From Leptospirales bacterium (lineage in GTDB: Bacteria; Spirochaetota; Leptospiria; Leptospirales; Leptospiraceae): a stretch of DNA of 64,000 nt. The position numbers and the translations under genes were made by a program. Under the pieces are notes generated by a model, which saw nothing but the letters and a program-made list of their open reading frames with translations, was not told the origin of the DNA and ran no database searches. Position 1 is the stretch's first letter. Each line of letters begins with the position of its first letter. This document shows positions 19,175 through 28,392 of the stretch, piece by piece. The stretch spans positions 62,001-126,000 of the forward strand of contig JAAFIR010000001.1 in the NCBI GenBank assembly GCA_013297885.1. Direction: 5' to 3'.

Positions 19175-21316
19175 TTATTGTATATAACCTTGTTTTTTTA
19201 ATATATCAATTGCTTCTTGCCCTAGTTCATTTTTAGAACTAGAAAATTCATTTTTATTTGTATTGTACCAAATTTGAACACGAAATTCATTTTTTTTTGG
19301 GATTTCAGGAATATGATTTTTTGCTAAAAATAATTTTTGACAATCTTTTGGATTTTGGCACTGAAATGGATAGATATCTTTTTCCCCAGCTCCAAAATTT
19401 TTTTTGGAAATTTCTTTTTCATCAGAATAAATTTTAAATTTGGGAAATTCAATGTCGGGATAACTGATGTAATGAAATTCAACAAGTTCAAATGGTTTTA
19501 ATTTTTTTTCAAATACAAATCCTTTTTGACTCTCAAGAAATTCTTTATTTTCAATTGGTTGGCCAGTTTTATCTGTCAGTCTAATTTTTCCTAAGTTTGT
19601 GAAACTTTCAAAATATATTTCTTTTTCTTTATCATCATTTTTAATTCTTGTTGTAAAGATTGAATTTTTTTTCCAAAACTGATGAGCTAAATTATAATAG
19701 TATTTTTTTTTGTTTTGGTCATTTATGCTAGAAGTTTCTTCTTTATCTTTTTTTATATCAAATAAAAAACTTGGCTCATCTGAAACGATTCCATTCCAAT
19801 GTTTGCCTTCTCTTGAAAAACCAAAAACTTTTTGTTGCCATTTATAATTTTGATCTCGAATTCCAATCACCCCACGAGATTCACCATAATAAATTCTATT
19901 TTCTTTTTCTTTTTCAATTTTTTGAAGAGCAATCCCATCTAGTTTATCTGGAATTTCTATATTAGTTTCTTCTAATATAGTTGGGAATAAATCAATTGAT
20001 CGAGTAAGTTTAGAAATTGAAATTTCTTTTTTTTGGTTTGGGTATTTAATTAAAAGTGGAGAATGAATGTCTTCATCATACAAACCTTGCCCATGACCAA
20101 ATAAAGTGTACACTCCATTAAAAATTGATTTAGCATGAGCAGGATTCATCACTTCACCGTGGTCAGATGAAATTAAAATCAAAGTATTCTCAAATAAATT
20201 TTTCTGTTTTAAAATTTCTAAAATTTTTCCAATTTCTTCGTCAACAAATCTCACTTCACCTAAATACTCTTTTTTTCTTAGGTCAACTTGATCTGCATTT
20301 TGGATTTTGTTTAAAAATTCAGTTGTTGGAGTATAAGGTTTATGTGGATCGTTAAAATTTAAAAATAAAAAATAAGGTGACCGATTTTTTTTTAATCCAT
20401 CATAAAATTCTTTTGCTTTGGTAGAAATTCTAAGTGTATCTTTTTCAAAATAGGAAAAATCAAAATAGACTTCAAAACCAGCATCAGCCCCAATACCTCT
20501 ATGCTCTGTTAAAAATGGATTGTTTCCAATCATAAAAGTATTGTATCCATTTTTAGATAAAACTTCAGGTAAAAGTGAAATTTTAGATTTATAAAAAGAT
20601 TGTATTTCATTTTTAAAAACAGGATAATCCCAGAAATTTAAAAAATGTTTAGATGCATATAGTCCAGTAAAAAAAATAAATGTAGAAGGTCTAGTCCAAG
20701 ATGAATTTACAAAATGAGTTTTGTAATTTGTAGCAGACTTTGAAAAAATATCTAAATTTGGGGTAGCATTAAATTTTGCACCATTAAATCCTGTCACATC
20801 AGCTCTTAATGAATCAATTACAATAAACAAAATATCTGTTTGTGTTTTTATTTTTTTTGGAACCAATTTTAAACTTTCTAATTTAATTTCAGTTTCAGCA
20901 ATAATTTCAATTTTATTTTGTTCTATATTTGATTGAAGTTCATTAGAAGAATTTTCTTTTCCATTTAAAAGTATTTTTAATTTTGAATAATCTAGTTCAT
21001 TAGAAAATAAATTTTTAGAAAATTCTTTTATTTCTAATTTATGATTTAATTTTTCAGAGATGAGAAATTTTAATTTCTGATTTTTTTCTAAATGAATTAT
21101 TTTTTTTGTAACTTCAATTCCTTTGTCTTTAATGGATTCATTTAAAAATCTAGAATCAAATTTTCTATTTTTAAAAATGTATGGATTATAAAAATTATTT
21201 TTTTCTAATTTTGATTTTTGTTTTTTTAAAGAAATCAAATCATTTTGGAACTGAAGATTTATAACTTCTTCACTGAATAAAATTTTTGTTAAAAAAAATA
21301 ATAGTAAAAGTTTCAT
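19175..21316 (-). CDS. Exported sulfatase / alkaline-phosphatase-superfamily hydrolase
   Basis: A 713-residue exported protein. The start chosen ([14 protein letters not shown]) overlaps the upstream gene's stop as TGATG at 21314-21318 and begins with a signal peptide. The sulfatase core starts with TDILFIVIDSLRAD and continues with NSSWTRPSTFIFFTGLYASKH, where the sulfatase nucleophile Cys/Ser position is occupied by the TRPS-type segment seen in spirochaetal members, then ISSDHGEVM and FGHGQGLYDEDIHSPLLIKYP with metal and substrate residues. It may act on phosphoglycerol or sulfate groups in the envelope. The 180-residue N-terminal extension and about 150-residue C-terminal part are unassigned. 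Confidence 0.8.
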   Translation of the reverse strand: MKLLLLFFLTKILFSEEVINLQFQNDLISLKKQKSKLEKNNFYNPYIFKNRKFDSRFLNESIKDKGIEVTKKIIHLEKNQKLKFLISEKLNHKLEIKEFSKNLFSNELDYSKLKILLNGKENSSNELQSNIEQNKIEIIAETEIKLESLKLVPKKIKTQTDILFIVIDSLRADVTGFNGAKFNATPNLDIFSKSATNYKTHFVNSSWTRPSTFIFFTGLYASKHFLNFWDYPVFKNEIQSFYKSKISLLPEVLSKNGYNTFMIGNNPFLTEHRGIGADAGFEVYFDFSYFEKDTLRISTKAKEFYDGLKKNRSPYFLFLNFNDPHKPYTPTTEFLNKIQNADQVDLRKKEYLGEVRFVDEEIGKILEILKQKNLFENTLILISSDHGEVMNPAHAKSIFNGVYTLFGHGQGLYDEDIHSPLLIKYPNQKKEISISKLTRSIDLFPTILEETNIEIPDKLDGIALQKIEKEKENRIYYGESRGVIGIRDQNYKWQQKVFGFSREGKHWNGIVSDEPSFLFDIKKDKEETSSINDQNKKKYYYNLAHQFWKKNSIFTTRIKNDDKEKEIYFESFTNLGKIRLTDKTGQPIENKEFLESQKGFVFEKKLKPFELVEFHYISYPDIEFPKFKIYSDEKEISKKNFGAGEKDIYPFQCQNPKDCQKLFLAKNHIPEIPKKNEFRVQIWYNTNKNEFSSSKNELGQEAIDILKKQGYIQ

Positions 21317-22224
21317 CAAACTTGTCCTGGAAAATCCCCAGGTTTTGTTCTCCATCTTCTATGTACCCAAAAATATTGTTCTGGAAAAAGTTTAATTTCT
21401 TCTTCCAATACTTTAGCCCATTTTTCTGTATAAACTCTAACAGCTTCTTCTCGGGAAGCAAATTCTTTTTTATTGATAAATCCTAAATTTTTTATTCTAA
21501 TTAAAATTTTTCCCTCTTCAGAACAAATTGCAGAATAAAATAAAATTTTTGAATTAGTTAAATACGCCATTAAAGCTGGTCCTTGGTAAGTGGAAGCTTT
21601 TCTATTTAAAAAGTCCACAAAAATTCCTGCTTTACCTGCATTTTGATCAGCCCCAAAACCAAGAAAATAATTTTCTTTTAAAAGTTTCATCGATTTTGCA
21701 GTTTCTTCAGTGCTTACAAGAACAATTCCATTTGTTCCTCTCATTTTTTTTATCCAATCATTAACAAATACATTTCTAATTTTTTTATAAATCCCAGCTC
21801 CTTTCATTCTTATTCCCATAAATTGCACAAGAATTTCCCAAGTTCCAAGATGACCAGAAATTAAAACAACTCCAACATTTTCCTTTTTGGAATCTTGTTC
21901 TAACTTTAAAGACTCCTCATCATAAACTAAAAATTCATCCATCCATTTTTTATTTATTCTAGGTGCATAAAGAGTTCCTGCCATCAATTTTCCTAAATGT
22001 AAAAAATGTTTTTTTACTAAAACTAATTTTTCTTTTTCAGATAGTTCAGGAAAAGCATAAGAAATATTCTCATAAGCTATTTTACGATGTTTTTTAGCTA
22101 ATGGAAAAAGAAGCTTTAAAATTAATACTCCATAAGATAAACATGATTTATAGGGCAAGATTTTAAATGGAAAATAAAAACTGTATACGAATAGAAAAGC
22201 AATAAATTGGAAAATAATCTTCAC
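21316..22224 (-). CDS. Lipid A late acyltransferase (LpxL/HtrB family)
   Basis: A 302-residue inner-membrane acyltransferase. It has an N-terminal hydrophobic anchor, the catalytic HxxxxE motif in ISGHLGTWE, and family segments [22 protein letters not shown] and [16 protein letters not shown] near the C terminus. It should transfer an acyl chain to lipid A precursors or a related lipid, so it supports a diderm envelope with lipid A. Its stop overlaps the sulfatase start by one base, implying cotranscription. Confidence 0.88.
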   Translation of the reverse strand: MKIIFQFIAFLFVYSFYFPFKILPYKSCLSYGVLILKLLFPLAKKHRKIAYENISYAFPELSEKEKLVLVKKHFLHLGKLMAGTLYAPRINKKWMDEFLVYDEESLKLEQDSKKENVGVVLISGHLGTWEILVQFMGIRMKGAGIYKKIRNVFVNDWIKKMRGTNGIVLVSTEETAKSMKLLKENYFLGFGADQNAGKAGIFVDFLNRKASTYQGPALMAYLTNSKILFYSAICSEEGKILIRIKNLGFINKKEFASREEAVRVYTEKWAKVLEEEIKLFPEQYFWVHRRWRTKPGDFPGQV

Positions 22225-22306
22225 GAAAGAATTCTTTTTTTTAAAAACAAGTAAATCAAGTAGAATTCTTTCTTGACTTAGAAGTTCCTATCTTATATAA
22301 AAAATT

Positions 22307-22576
22307 ATGAAATTAATTCTATTTATTTTAATATTATTGGTTTGTGCTCCAATTAAACAAGAAGTCACAGATATGGATGTAAATAAAGTAATTGATAGGC
22401 TTTCTTCAGTGAGACTTTATGATTCTTTAGATCCAAAAGATAAAAAAGGATCAAAAACTGATAAAGAATTATTTTATGAAATTTGTAAAATAATGAGATT
22501 AAAGTCTGAGTTAGTTTTAGAAAAAATTAAAAACACCGATGAAGTTTTATACGAGCATATAGTTTATGAAAAATAG
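22307..22576 (+). CDS. Small putative lipoprotein upstream of ctpA
   Basis: An 89-residue protein starting with a type II signal sequence, KLILFILILLVC, with the cysteine at residue 13 as likely lipidation site. The rest is charged and helical (VNKVIDRLSSVRLYDSLD, then KELFYEICKIMRLKSELVLEK). No family recognised. Its last codons overlap the start of the peptidase gene (VYEK-stop against ATG AAA AAT AGA), so it is coupled to ctpA. Confidence 0.65.
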   Translation: MKLILFILILLVCAPIKQEVTDMDVNKVIDRLSSVRLYDSLDPKDKKGSKTDKELFYEICKIMRLKSELVLEKIKNTDEVLYEHIVYEK

Positions 22577-23963
22577 AGAACGATTTTTTTGGATTTTATT
22601 ATCCAGTATTTTAATTAGTGTAGTTTTTTTTCCAATAAAAAAAGTAAAAGCTATATCTATAGAAGGTGAAAAATTTTTACAAGTATTTCATGAAATAGAA
22701 GAATTTATTGAAACAGATTTTGTTGAAATTGTGGACGATAAAAATTTATATATCGGTGCAATTAGAGGAATGTTAGCAGCTCTTGGTGACCCTCATTCAA
22801 GGTTTATGTCTGAAGATGAATTCCGAAGTTTACAAGAAGAGACTAGGGGAAGTTTTGGTGGAGTAGGGCTTGAAGTCACTCATTCAGAAGGATCTATTTT
22901 AGTCATTTCTCCATATGATGACACCCCTGCTTTTAAAGCTGGAATTTTACCTCAAGATAGAATTTTAGAAATTGCTTCAAAATCTACAGAAAAAATGCCA
23001 ATTGAAGAAGCTGTAAAATTGATGCGTGGACCAGCAGGATCAAATATTACAATTAAGGTAAAAAGAAAAACTGTAAAAGATCCTTTTTTAGTAACCTTAA
23101 ATAGAGAGTTAATTAAAATTAATTATTTAAAATCAATTTATTTAGAAAATGAAAAAGTAGGTTATTTAAGACTAACTCAATTTATGGGAAGAGAAAATAA
23201 CACTGGTGGTGAATTTAAAAAAATCATTTCTAGTTTTATGGCTAAAGAACCAAACGGAATTATCATCGATCTTAGAAGTAATCCTGGTGGACTTTTAGAT
23301 TTAGCTGTTGAACTTTCTGATATGTTTTTACGTGCAGACCAAGACATTGTTTCTGTAAAAGGAAGAGGTGAAAAACTTCTTAAAATTTTTAAATCTACAG
23401 ATTCAAAAGAAAAATTTTTAGAAATTCCATTAGTCATATTATTAAATAATGGATCTGCTTCTGCCTCAGAAATTTTAGCTGGAGCATTACAAGATAATAA
23501 AAGAGCAATTATTCTTGGTAATCAATCTTTTGGAAAAGGCTCTGTTCAGCATATTTATAATCTTCAATACAAAACAGGGATGGCATTAACTACTCAAAAA
23601 TATTATACACCATCAGGTGTTTCTATTCACAAAAAAGGAATAACACCAGATGTTGTAGTGAATCAAATTACTCCTGATGCTGAAAGTAAAGTAGAGCTTG
23701 AAAAATTATATAGAACTAGTCATTTAAAAAACTTTATTAAGGATAATCCTGGTTACACAGAAAAAAATGTAAAACTTTTTCAAGAGATGTTAACTAAAAA
23801 AGGGTTTAAAATAAATAAAACAATTTCTAGAATGTTATTAAAAAGAGAAAATGCAATCGGTGAAAAAACTCCAATTTTAGATAGAGAATTTGATCCTCAA
23901 GTGAACAAAGCAATTGAAATTTTAGCTAATCCTAGTTTAACAAAACCAAATACTCAGTTTTAA
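22566..23963 (+). CDS. ctpA: C-terminal processing peptidase (S41, CtpA)
   Basis: A 465-residue periplasmic serine protease. After an N-terminal membrane or signal helix there is a PDZ domain (about residues 95-180; GSFGGVGLEV, DDTPAFKAGILPQDRILEI), then the S41 catalytic domain with LRSNPGGLLDLA, the Ser in NNGSASASEILAGAL and the Lys in QSFGKGSVQH. These are the Ser-Lys dyad of tail-specific proteases. It overlaps the small lipoprotein upstream and its TAA overlaps the ATG of tsaD (TAATG). Confidence 0.93.
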   Translation: MKNRERFFWILLSSILISVVFFPIKKVKAISIEGEKFLQVFHEIEEFIETDFVEIVDDKNLYIGAIRGMLAALGDPHSRFMSEDEFRSLQEETRGSFGGVGLEVTHSEGSILVISPYDDTPAFKAGILPQDRILEIASKSTEKMPIEEAVKLMRGPAGSNITIKVKRKTVKDPFLVTLNRELIKINYLKSIYLENEKVGYLRLTQFMGRENNTGGEFKKIISSFMAKEPNGIIIDLRSNPGGLLDLAVELSDMFLRADQDIVSVKGRGEKLLKIFKSTDSKEKFLEIPLVILLNNGSASASEILAGALQDNKRAIILGNQSFGKGSVQHIYNLQYKTGMALTTQKYYTPSGVSIHKKGITPDVVVNQITPDAESKVELEKLYRTSHLKNFIKDNPGYTEKNVKLFQEMLTKKGFKINKTISRMLLKRENAIGEKTPILDREFDPQVNKAIEILANPSLTKPNTQF

Positions 23964-24964
23964 TGTTTGGAATTGGGATTGAGTCTAGTTGTGATGAAAC
24001 ATCAATTGCAATTGTTGAGAATGGAGAAAAACTTCATTCTTTACAAATTTTTTCTCAAATTAAATCTCATGCAGAATTTAAAGGTGTAGTTCCAGAAATT
24101 GCATCTCGTATTCATCTTGAAAAAATTAATTTTTTACTAGATCAAGTTTTACTTGAATCAAAATTAACATTACAAGACTTATCATATGTAGCTGTGACCA
24201 ACCGACCAGGTTTAATTGGTTCGTTAATGATTGGAGCAAATATGGCAAGATGTATTTCTTTAGTTTATAATTTACCAATTATTACAATCGATCATTTAGA
24301 AGCACATTTATCAGTTGTATATTTAGAAGATGAAAAACCTAATTTTCCATTCCTTGGATTATTACTATCGGGTGGCAATACTAGTATTTTTCTTGTAAGA
24401 GACCATGGTAAAATGGAATTAATTGCAGATACAATCGATGATGCAATTGGTGAAGCATATGACAAAGTTGCAAATATGCTTGGTCTTGATTATCCTGGAG
24501 GACCAAGTGTAGAAAAAAAAGCGAATCTATATACCCCAAGCCCTGTAGAAATAAATCCATTTCCAGAAATTTTAAAAGATTTACCAAGAGAAGAAATGAA
24601 ATTTTCTTATTCAGGTTTAAAAACCTCTGTACTTTATTATTTTAAAAAAAATCCTCATGATACAGAAAAAATTTGTTATTATTTCCAAAAAACAGCTTTT
24701 GCATTGATAGAAAAAATTCTTTTGCGAGCGATTAAAAAAACTAAAATAAAAAATATTATTGCAAGTGGTGGAGTTTTAGCGAACCAAACTTTAAGAACTC
24801 ATCTTGATTTATTTGCAAAAAAAAATGCTTCTAATTTAATTTATCCAAATCAAAAAATTTTATGTACAGATAATGGTGCAATGGTTGCTACTCTTGGCTA
24901 TTATTTATTTAAAAAAGAAAGTTTTTCTGGTCTCGATTTTAAAGTTAGTCCAAGTAGGTTGTAA
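23963..24964 (+). CDS. tsaD: tRNA threonylcarbamoyladenosine transferase TsaD
   Basis: A 333-residue ASKHA-fold protein. It begins GIGIESSCDETSIAIV, contains the metal ligands H111 and H115 in IDHLEAHL, and has the glycine-rich LLSGGNTSIF and LDYPGGPSVEK motifs plus ASGGVLANQTLR near the C terminus. TsaD transfers threonylcarbamoyl to A37 of tRNAs reading ANN codons and is essential in most bacteria. Length and all motifs are normal. A decayed copy of its 3' end is found far away at about 41130-41358. Confidence 0.95.
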   Translation: MFGIGIESSCDETSIAIVENGEKLHSLQIFSQIKSHAEFKGVVPEIASRIHLEKINFLLDQVLLESKLTLQDLSYVAVTNRPGLIGSLMIGANMARCISLVYNLPIITIDHLEAHLSVVYLEDEKPNFPFLGLLLSGGNTSIFLVRDHGKMELIADTIDDAIGEAYDKVANMLGLDYPGGPSVEKKANLYTPSPVEINPFPEILKDLPREEMKFSYSGLKTSVLYYFKKNPHDTEKICYYFQKTAFALIEKILLRAIKKTKIKNIIASGGVLANQTLRTHLDLFAKKNASNLIYPNQKILCTDNGAMVATLGYYLFKKESFSGLDFKVSPSRL

Positions 24965-24984
24965 CTGAAAATACAATCTCTTTG

Positions 24985-25016
24985 CTAATTTCAAAAAAAA
25001 GTTATTTTGAAATTAG
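24985..25016. terminator. Perfect 12-bp stem after tsaD
   Basis: CTAATTTCAAAA (24985-24996) and TTTTGAAATTAG (25005-25016) form a perfect stem with an 8-base loop 20 bp after tsaD. The flanks are T- and A-rich, so it could terminate transcription, but no long U tract directly follows. Confidence 0.5.
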
Positions 25017-25156
25017 TTTGTAAAATTTTTCACGAGATGATTAATTGATTTTTTTCTTTAATAAGATCAACTTTTTATTGCTTTAAAGTTTATTACGATC
25101 ATAAAAAAATCTTAATTTCAAAAATCTAACATATAACTAACTTTCTTCAGACTGGA

Positions 25157-25194
25157 TAGTTTAGTATATTTTAATATACTAATATACTAAACTA
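25157..25194 (-). terminator. Perfect 13-bp stem after the YceI gene
   Basis: TAGTTTAGTATAT (25157-25169) pairs with ATATACTAAACTA (25182-25194) just downstream of the minus-strand YceI gene, consistent with a terminator between convergent genes. The 24965-25202 gap holds this stem and the one after tsaD, and nothing else I can identify. Confidence 0.5.
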
Positions 25195-25202
25195 TTAAAT
25201 TT

Positions 25203-25826
25203 TTATAAAGTAGTTAGATTCAAATCTAAATTAATTTCATCTCTAATTAAATTATCAGGTTTGCCTGGATAAACGATACCCCAAAGTTTTCTATCGATAT
25301 TAAAATTAGCTGTTGCTGAAACTGGTTTTTTTGAAGCATCAGTTTTAATTTTTGCAGGAAAACTGATTCCTTTAGAAATTCCTTTCATCGTTAAGTTACC
25401 AGTAATTGTCGAAGTTCCGTCAGCATTTTCGACAACTGAACTTAATTCAAAAGTAGCTTGTGGAAATTTTGTCACATCAAAAAAATCTTCACTTTTTAAA
25501 TGACCTTCTAATTTTCCTTTTGAGTCTAGATCACCTTTTAGGTCTTCAGAAACTAAAGTTGCCATTTCAATTGTGAACTTTCCACCAACGATTTTACCTT
25601 CGTTAATAATTAAGTTTCCGCTAGAAATATTTATTGTTCCGTTATGTCTTCCCTTTAGTTTTGTCCCAATCCATTTTACAATTGATTTTTCTTGGTTCAA
25701 TGCAACAGATTGTCCCTCAACTTTTTTTGCTTCTGTGCTTGCTGACATTTCTGCCTTAGGTGCTTCCGGTGCTTTATCACAATTTGCAATTGTTAATAAA
25801 AATAATACTACTGTTATATGTCTCAT
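25203..25826 (-). CDS. YceI-family lipoprotein
   Basis: A 207-residue exported protein with a lipoprotein signal (VVLFLLTIANC, Cys16) followed by an Ala/Pro/Glu-rich linker and a YceI lipocalin-like domain. Key segments are SIVKWIGTKLKGRHNGTINI, EMATLV, LEGHLKSEDFFDVTKFPQAT and GNLTMKGISKGISFPA. YceI domains bind isoprenoid-type lipids in the periplasm. Single gene with its own hairpin at the 3' end. Confidence 0.92.
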   Translation of the reverse strand: MRHITVVLFLLTIANCDKAPEAPKAEMSASTEAKKVEGQSVALNQEKSIVKWIGTKLKGRHNGTINISSGNLIINEGKIVGGKFTIEMATLVSEDLKGDLDSKGKLEGHLKSEDFFDVTKFPQATFELSSVVENADGTSTITGNLTMKGISKGISFPAKIKTDASKKPVSATANFNIDRKLWGIVYPGKPDNLIRDEINLDLNLTTL

Positions 25827-25977
25827 ATATTCTCCTATAGTTCGATGTTTAACTAATATTAGAAATAGGTTTTATTGACAAGTAATTAAGTCTAGTTATA
25901 AAATATTTTTAAAGTAAAACAAATATTTTTTTTAGTTTTATTTATCTTCCTATTTCCAACAAATTTTAAATAAATAA

Positions 25978-26187
25978 TTATTTTCTTTCGATTGCTAATA
26001 AAGTAATATCATGCTGCTTTTTTTCTCCAACTAAAAAATCAGAAACAGATTGAATGAGATTTTGATTAAGATCAAACAAAGAAGCTACTTTGTAAAATTG
26101 AACCTGTTCAAAAAATAAAAAGAAAAAATTTAGATTGATTTTTACTTGTAAGGTTTTCATAAAATAAATAGGAATCTCATTATACAT
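25978..26187 (-). pseudogene. C-terminal remnant of a PP2C/SpoIIE phosphatase
   Basis: The frame ends in SVSDFLVGEKKQHDITLLAIERK, which fits the C terminus of RsbU/SpoIIE-type PP2C phosphatases (the DDITLL(A/V) strand, here HDITLL). No metal-binding core or N-terminal domain is present upstream, only a short hydrophobic stretch. It is probably the tail of a lost gene. Alternative: a chance small frame. Confidence 0.35.
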
Positions 26188-26581
26188 TATATGTTTTTTT
26201 AAATTTCAATTTTAAATCCTTTAACATTTTTGTTTATAAGCTTAAGCAACAATTATAAATTATTTTTAGATAATGATTTAAAATATTAGAATAGTTCAAT
26301 TCTTTTTTTTACTAACTCAGTTTATGGAATATGTTTTAATGCTCTTACAAAAAAAAAGGTAGATTCAGAATGTAAAATTTTTGAAATCCTATTGAACAAA
26401 TTAAATTAAAATAAAAAAAAGAGCGGGTGAGCAACTAAACTTTTAAGATATTTTTAAACCAGAAGCCTGAATCAAAAATTTGTGGTTTCATCATGGATTA
26501 GAAAATTGATAATGAATATTAGTTTTTAAAAATAATTATAAAACTGAGAAATTAGTCTAACGCATTGTAAAGGAGAAAGAC
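26188..26581. other. AT-rich gap without a recognisable gene
   Basis: About 390 bp in which I see no coding frame, RNA gene or strong hairpin. It marks the left edge of the decayed phage-like and repeat region. A good AAAGGAG ribosome binding site at its right end precedes the 38-residue frame at 26582. Confidence 0.4.
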
Positions 26582-26698
26582 ATGAAGAAGAAGAATAAAG
26601 AATTAAAAATAGAAATCAAGAAAAATGATAGTATGCCGTTAGAAGAAATTGCAAAAATGGCAGATGGGTTCACTGAAGAAGAAATAAAGTCTTTATAA
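26582..26698 (+). CDS. 38-residue protein, one of two inverted copies
   Basis: A short frame with a strong AAGGAG site 8 bp upstream. The protein is Lys-rich with the core MPLEEIAKMADGFTEEEIKSL. A paralogue on the opposite strand (28011-28163) shares IDSMPLEEIAKIGDGLTDEQ and continues for 14 more residues after the point where this copy meets TAA. DNA similarity runs on past the stop into GATTTTAGATA in both, so this copy appears truncated by a small mutation. Function unknown. Confidence 0.45.
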   Translation: MKKKNKELKIEIKKNDSMPLEEIAKMADGFTEEEIKSL

Positions 26699-26836
26699 AA
26701 AAAAACATGGAATAAAACTTAAACTAAAATGATTTTAGATAACTCCTCTTATTTCAGTTGCAGTTCCTTAAACAAAAAAAAGTTTGCTTGTAATTTTACC
26801 AAAAAAAGGATATTTTGAAGTTAGGTTAGGTGAAAT

Positions 26837-27028
26837 ATGAGTTCGATAAAAAGATTTGATTACAGTAAACCATTATCAAAAGAAGATTTAGAAATTATCA
26901 ATAAACGAATGGATGAAGCAGTAGAGCAAGACCGTATTGAATATGCCAAATGGTGGAAAACTCTTACTCCACAACAACAAAAAGAACATGATGATGATGT
27001 CTCTAGGCTTTGTGATGTTGAATTCTAA
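26837..27028 (+). CDS. Hypothetical 63-residue acidic protein
   Basis: A short, charged, helical protein (DYSKPLSKEDLEIINKRMDEA, then WWKTLTPQQQKEHDDD). It is preceded by GGTTAGGTG at a suitable distance. It lies between a partial 37-nt repeat (26751) and a degenerate one (27059). No family recognised; phage origin is suggested by neighbours only. Confidence 0.45.
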   Translation: MSSIKRFDYSKPLSKEDLEIINKRMDEAVEQDRIEYAKWWKTLTPQQQKEHDDDVSRLCDVEF

Positions 27029-27058
27029 TTAGTGAGATTTGAGTTATGAAAAAAAAGG

Positions 27059-27166
27059 AATTCAGTTGCAGTTTGTTCTAAAACTGAAGAGTTAGCAATT
27101 TCCATATTGTCTATCAAAGCTACGCTTGTATTTCAGTTGCAGGTCGTTCTAAAGCTGAAAAGTTAG
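27059..27166 (-). CRISPR. Relic CRISPR segment 1 (two 37-nt repeats)
   Basis: A degenerate repeat at 27059-27095 and a consensus repeat at 27130-27166 flank a 34-nt spacer. The consensus starts ATTTCAGTTGCAGG (plus strand) and ends CTGAAAAGTTAG. A further 19-nt partial copy lies at 26751-26769. On the minus strand the repeat starts CTAAC and ends GCAACTGAAAT, which resembles both ends of the Francisella novicida type II-B (Cas9) repeat as I remember it. Strand is set from that comparison. Confidence 0.6.
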
Positions 27167-27441
27167 ATAAAAAGAAAACCTCAATTGATAGCATTTACCA
27201 TTTTCTTTGGCATGAAGAAGCTCACAGGATAATAGGGAAAGATTTAAAGTTGTTTGATAAGTTACAGAATGAAAAATTTGAATCCCATATAGCAAAAAGA
27301 ATTATCGAAGAAGTTATTGGAAATATTGCTATCGAAAACAAATTAGAATTAGTTGCTGAATTGTATTGTTATGGAAAAAAGTATGGACTGCCTTTGAGAG
27401 CAAAAAAATACTTAAATATTATCACAAATGAGGTATTATAA
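27166..27441 (+). pseudogene. Phage metallopeptidase-domain fragment (HExxH)
   Basis: A frame open from inside the 27130-27166 repeat to 27441 without a proper start. It contains WHEEAHRIIG, an HExxH zinc-protease motif, and a downstream ELVAELYCYGKKYGLP with a possible third zinc ligand. This is like the C-terminal metallopeptidase-type domains of large phage head or polyvalent proteins. Everything N-terminal is missing and replaced by the repeat, so it is a 5'-truncated relic. The ATG at 27250 would give only 63 residues lacking HExxH. Confidence 0.5.
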
Positions 27442-27674
27442 TGTATATTAAACAATGCGATGTATGTAAAAATTTAGATCGCAATGGATTTAATCAGTGC
27501 AAAGCATTTCCAGATGAAATCCCTACTGATTTATTAGGAAACTATGTAATCCACAATAAACCTTATCCAGGTAATAATGGTATTCAATTTGAACCAGATG
27601 AAGACGCTGAATTTTTTGGATATGAAGACATAAATTCTGTTGAACCTAGGCGTAGCTATAAGGATTTTTATTAG
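27441..27674 (+). CDS. Small cysteine-containing phage-type protein
   Basis: A 77-residue protein overlapping the preceding frame by one base (TAATG). The N-terminal CDVCKNLDRNGFNQCKAFPDEIP and the later NKPYPGNNGIQFEPDEDAEF are characteristic of a small protein family I associate with phage head gene neighbourhoods. It appears complete. It supports a prophage origin for this segment. Confidence 0.6.
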   Translation: MYIKQCDVCKNLDRNGFNQCKAFPDEIPTDLLGNYVIHNKPYPGNNGIQFEPDEDAEFFGYEDINSVEPRRSYKDFY

Positions 27675-27732
27675 AAGCTGGTTCAAAATTAGGGTAAAGG
27701 ATTCTCATTATGATAGAAAAACGGGATAATGC

Positions 27733-27906
27733 ATTTCAGTTGTAGGTCGTTCTAAAGCTGAAAAGTTAGCTAAAATGATGGAAATTCTGGAAGAAACATT
27801 TCAGTTGCAGGTCGTTCTAAAGCTGAAAAGTTAGACCATATAAGAATTAAAACTCATTGCAATTGAGTCATTTCAGTTGCAGGTCGTTCTAAAGCTGAAA
27901 AGTTAG
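27733..27906 (-). CRISPR. Relic CRISPR segment 2 (three 37-nt repeats)
   Basis: Three repeats at 27733-27769 (one mismatch), 27798-27834 and 27870-27906, with spacers of 28 and 35 nt. Repeat sequence and orientation equal those of segments 1 and 3. The array stops abruptly at 27906 and resumes 726 bp later. No cas9, tracrRNA or leader is identified nearby. Confidence 0.75.
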
Positions 27907-28010
27907 TTCTTGAAGTAAGGAATATGTCAAACGTGCCTCAAGATTGAATCGAGCTAAAGGGTTAATTCTTCTTAAACCAAGCAAATAATAGTATGCAGAG
28001 CTATCTAAAA

Positions 28011-28163
28011 TCATTTATTTTTAATTTTTATCCCATGTTTTTTTAGCAAAAACTTGACTTGCTCATCGGTTAATCCATCTCCGATTTTTGCAATTTCTTC
28101 CAACGGCATACTGTCAATTTTTTTAATTACAGGCTTCAACTCTTCACTCTTCTTAATTTTTTT
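28011..28163 (-). pseudogene. Second copy of the 26582 small protein, inverted
   Basis: Frame KKIKKSEELKPVIKK followed by IDSMPLEEIAKIGDGLTDEQ and KFLLKKHGIKIKNK. It is homologous to the 38-residue frame at 26582 but in opposite orientation. No ATG precedes it; a TTG at 28139 behind an AAGAAGAG stretch could start a 42-residue version. It lies downstream of two other short minus-strand frames and may be the end of a small operon. Confidence 0.45.
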
Positions 28164-28392
28164 ATTTTACCACACCTAAATTATTTTTCAACATTTTTTT
28201 TGCGTTATCCATAAATTCCATAAATTCTTTTTCTGGGATAGGTTTATTCCAGAAATGCCTTTCATGCTCTTTTTTAAAGAACAACATTATTTTATCAAAA
28301 TTTGCTCCTGCATTGATTTCAAAATTGTCTAAAAATTTTTTTGCTATTTTTTTTGCGTTACCATTTCTGCATAATATAACTATTATAGAAAA
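28162..28392 (-). pseudogene. Open fragment, unknown protein C terminus
   Basis: A 76-residue open stretch without a start codon at its head: IIVILCRNGNAKKIAKKFLD, then FFKKEHERHFWNKPIPEKEF and DNAKKMLKNNLGVVK. Codon use looks coding. It begins immediately after, and in a different frame from, the end of the 57-residue frame at 28383-28556, so the two may be pieces of one frameshifted gene. Not recognised. Confidence 0.35.
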
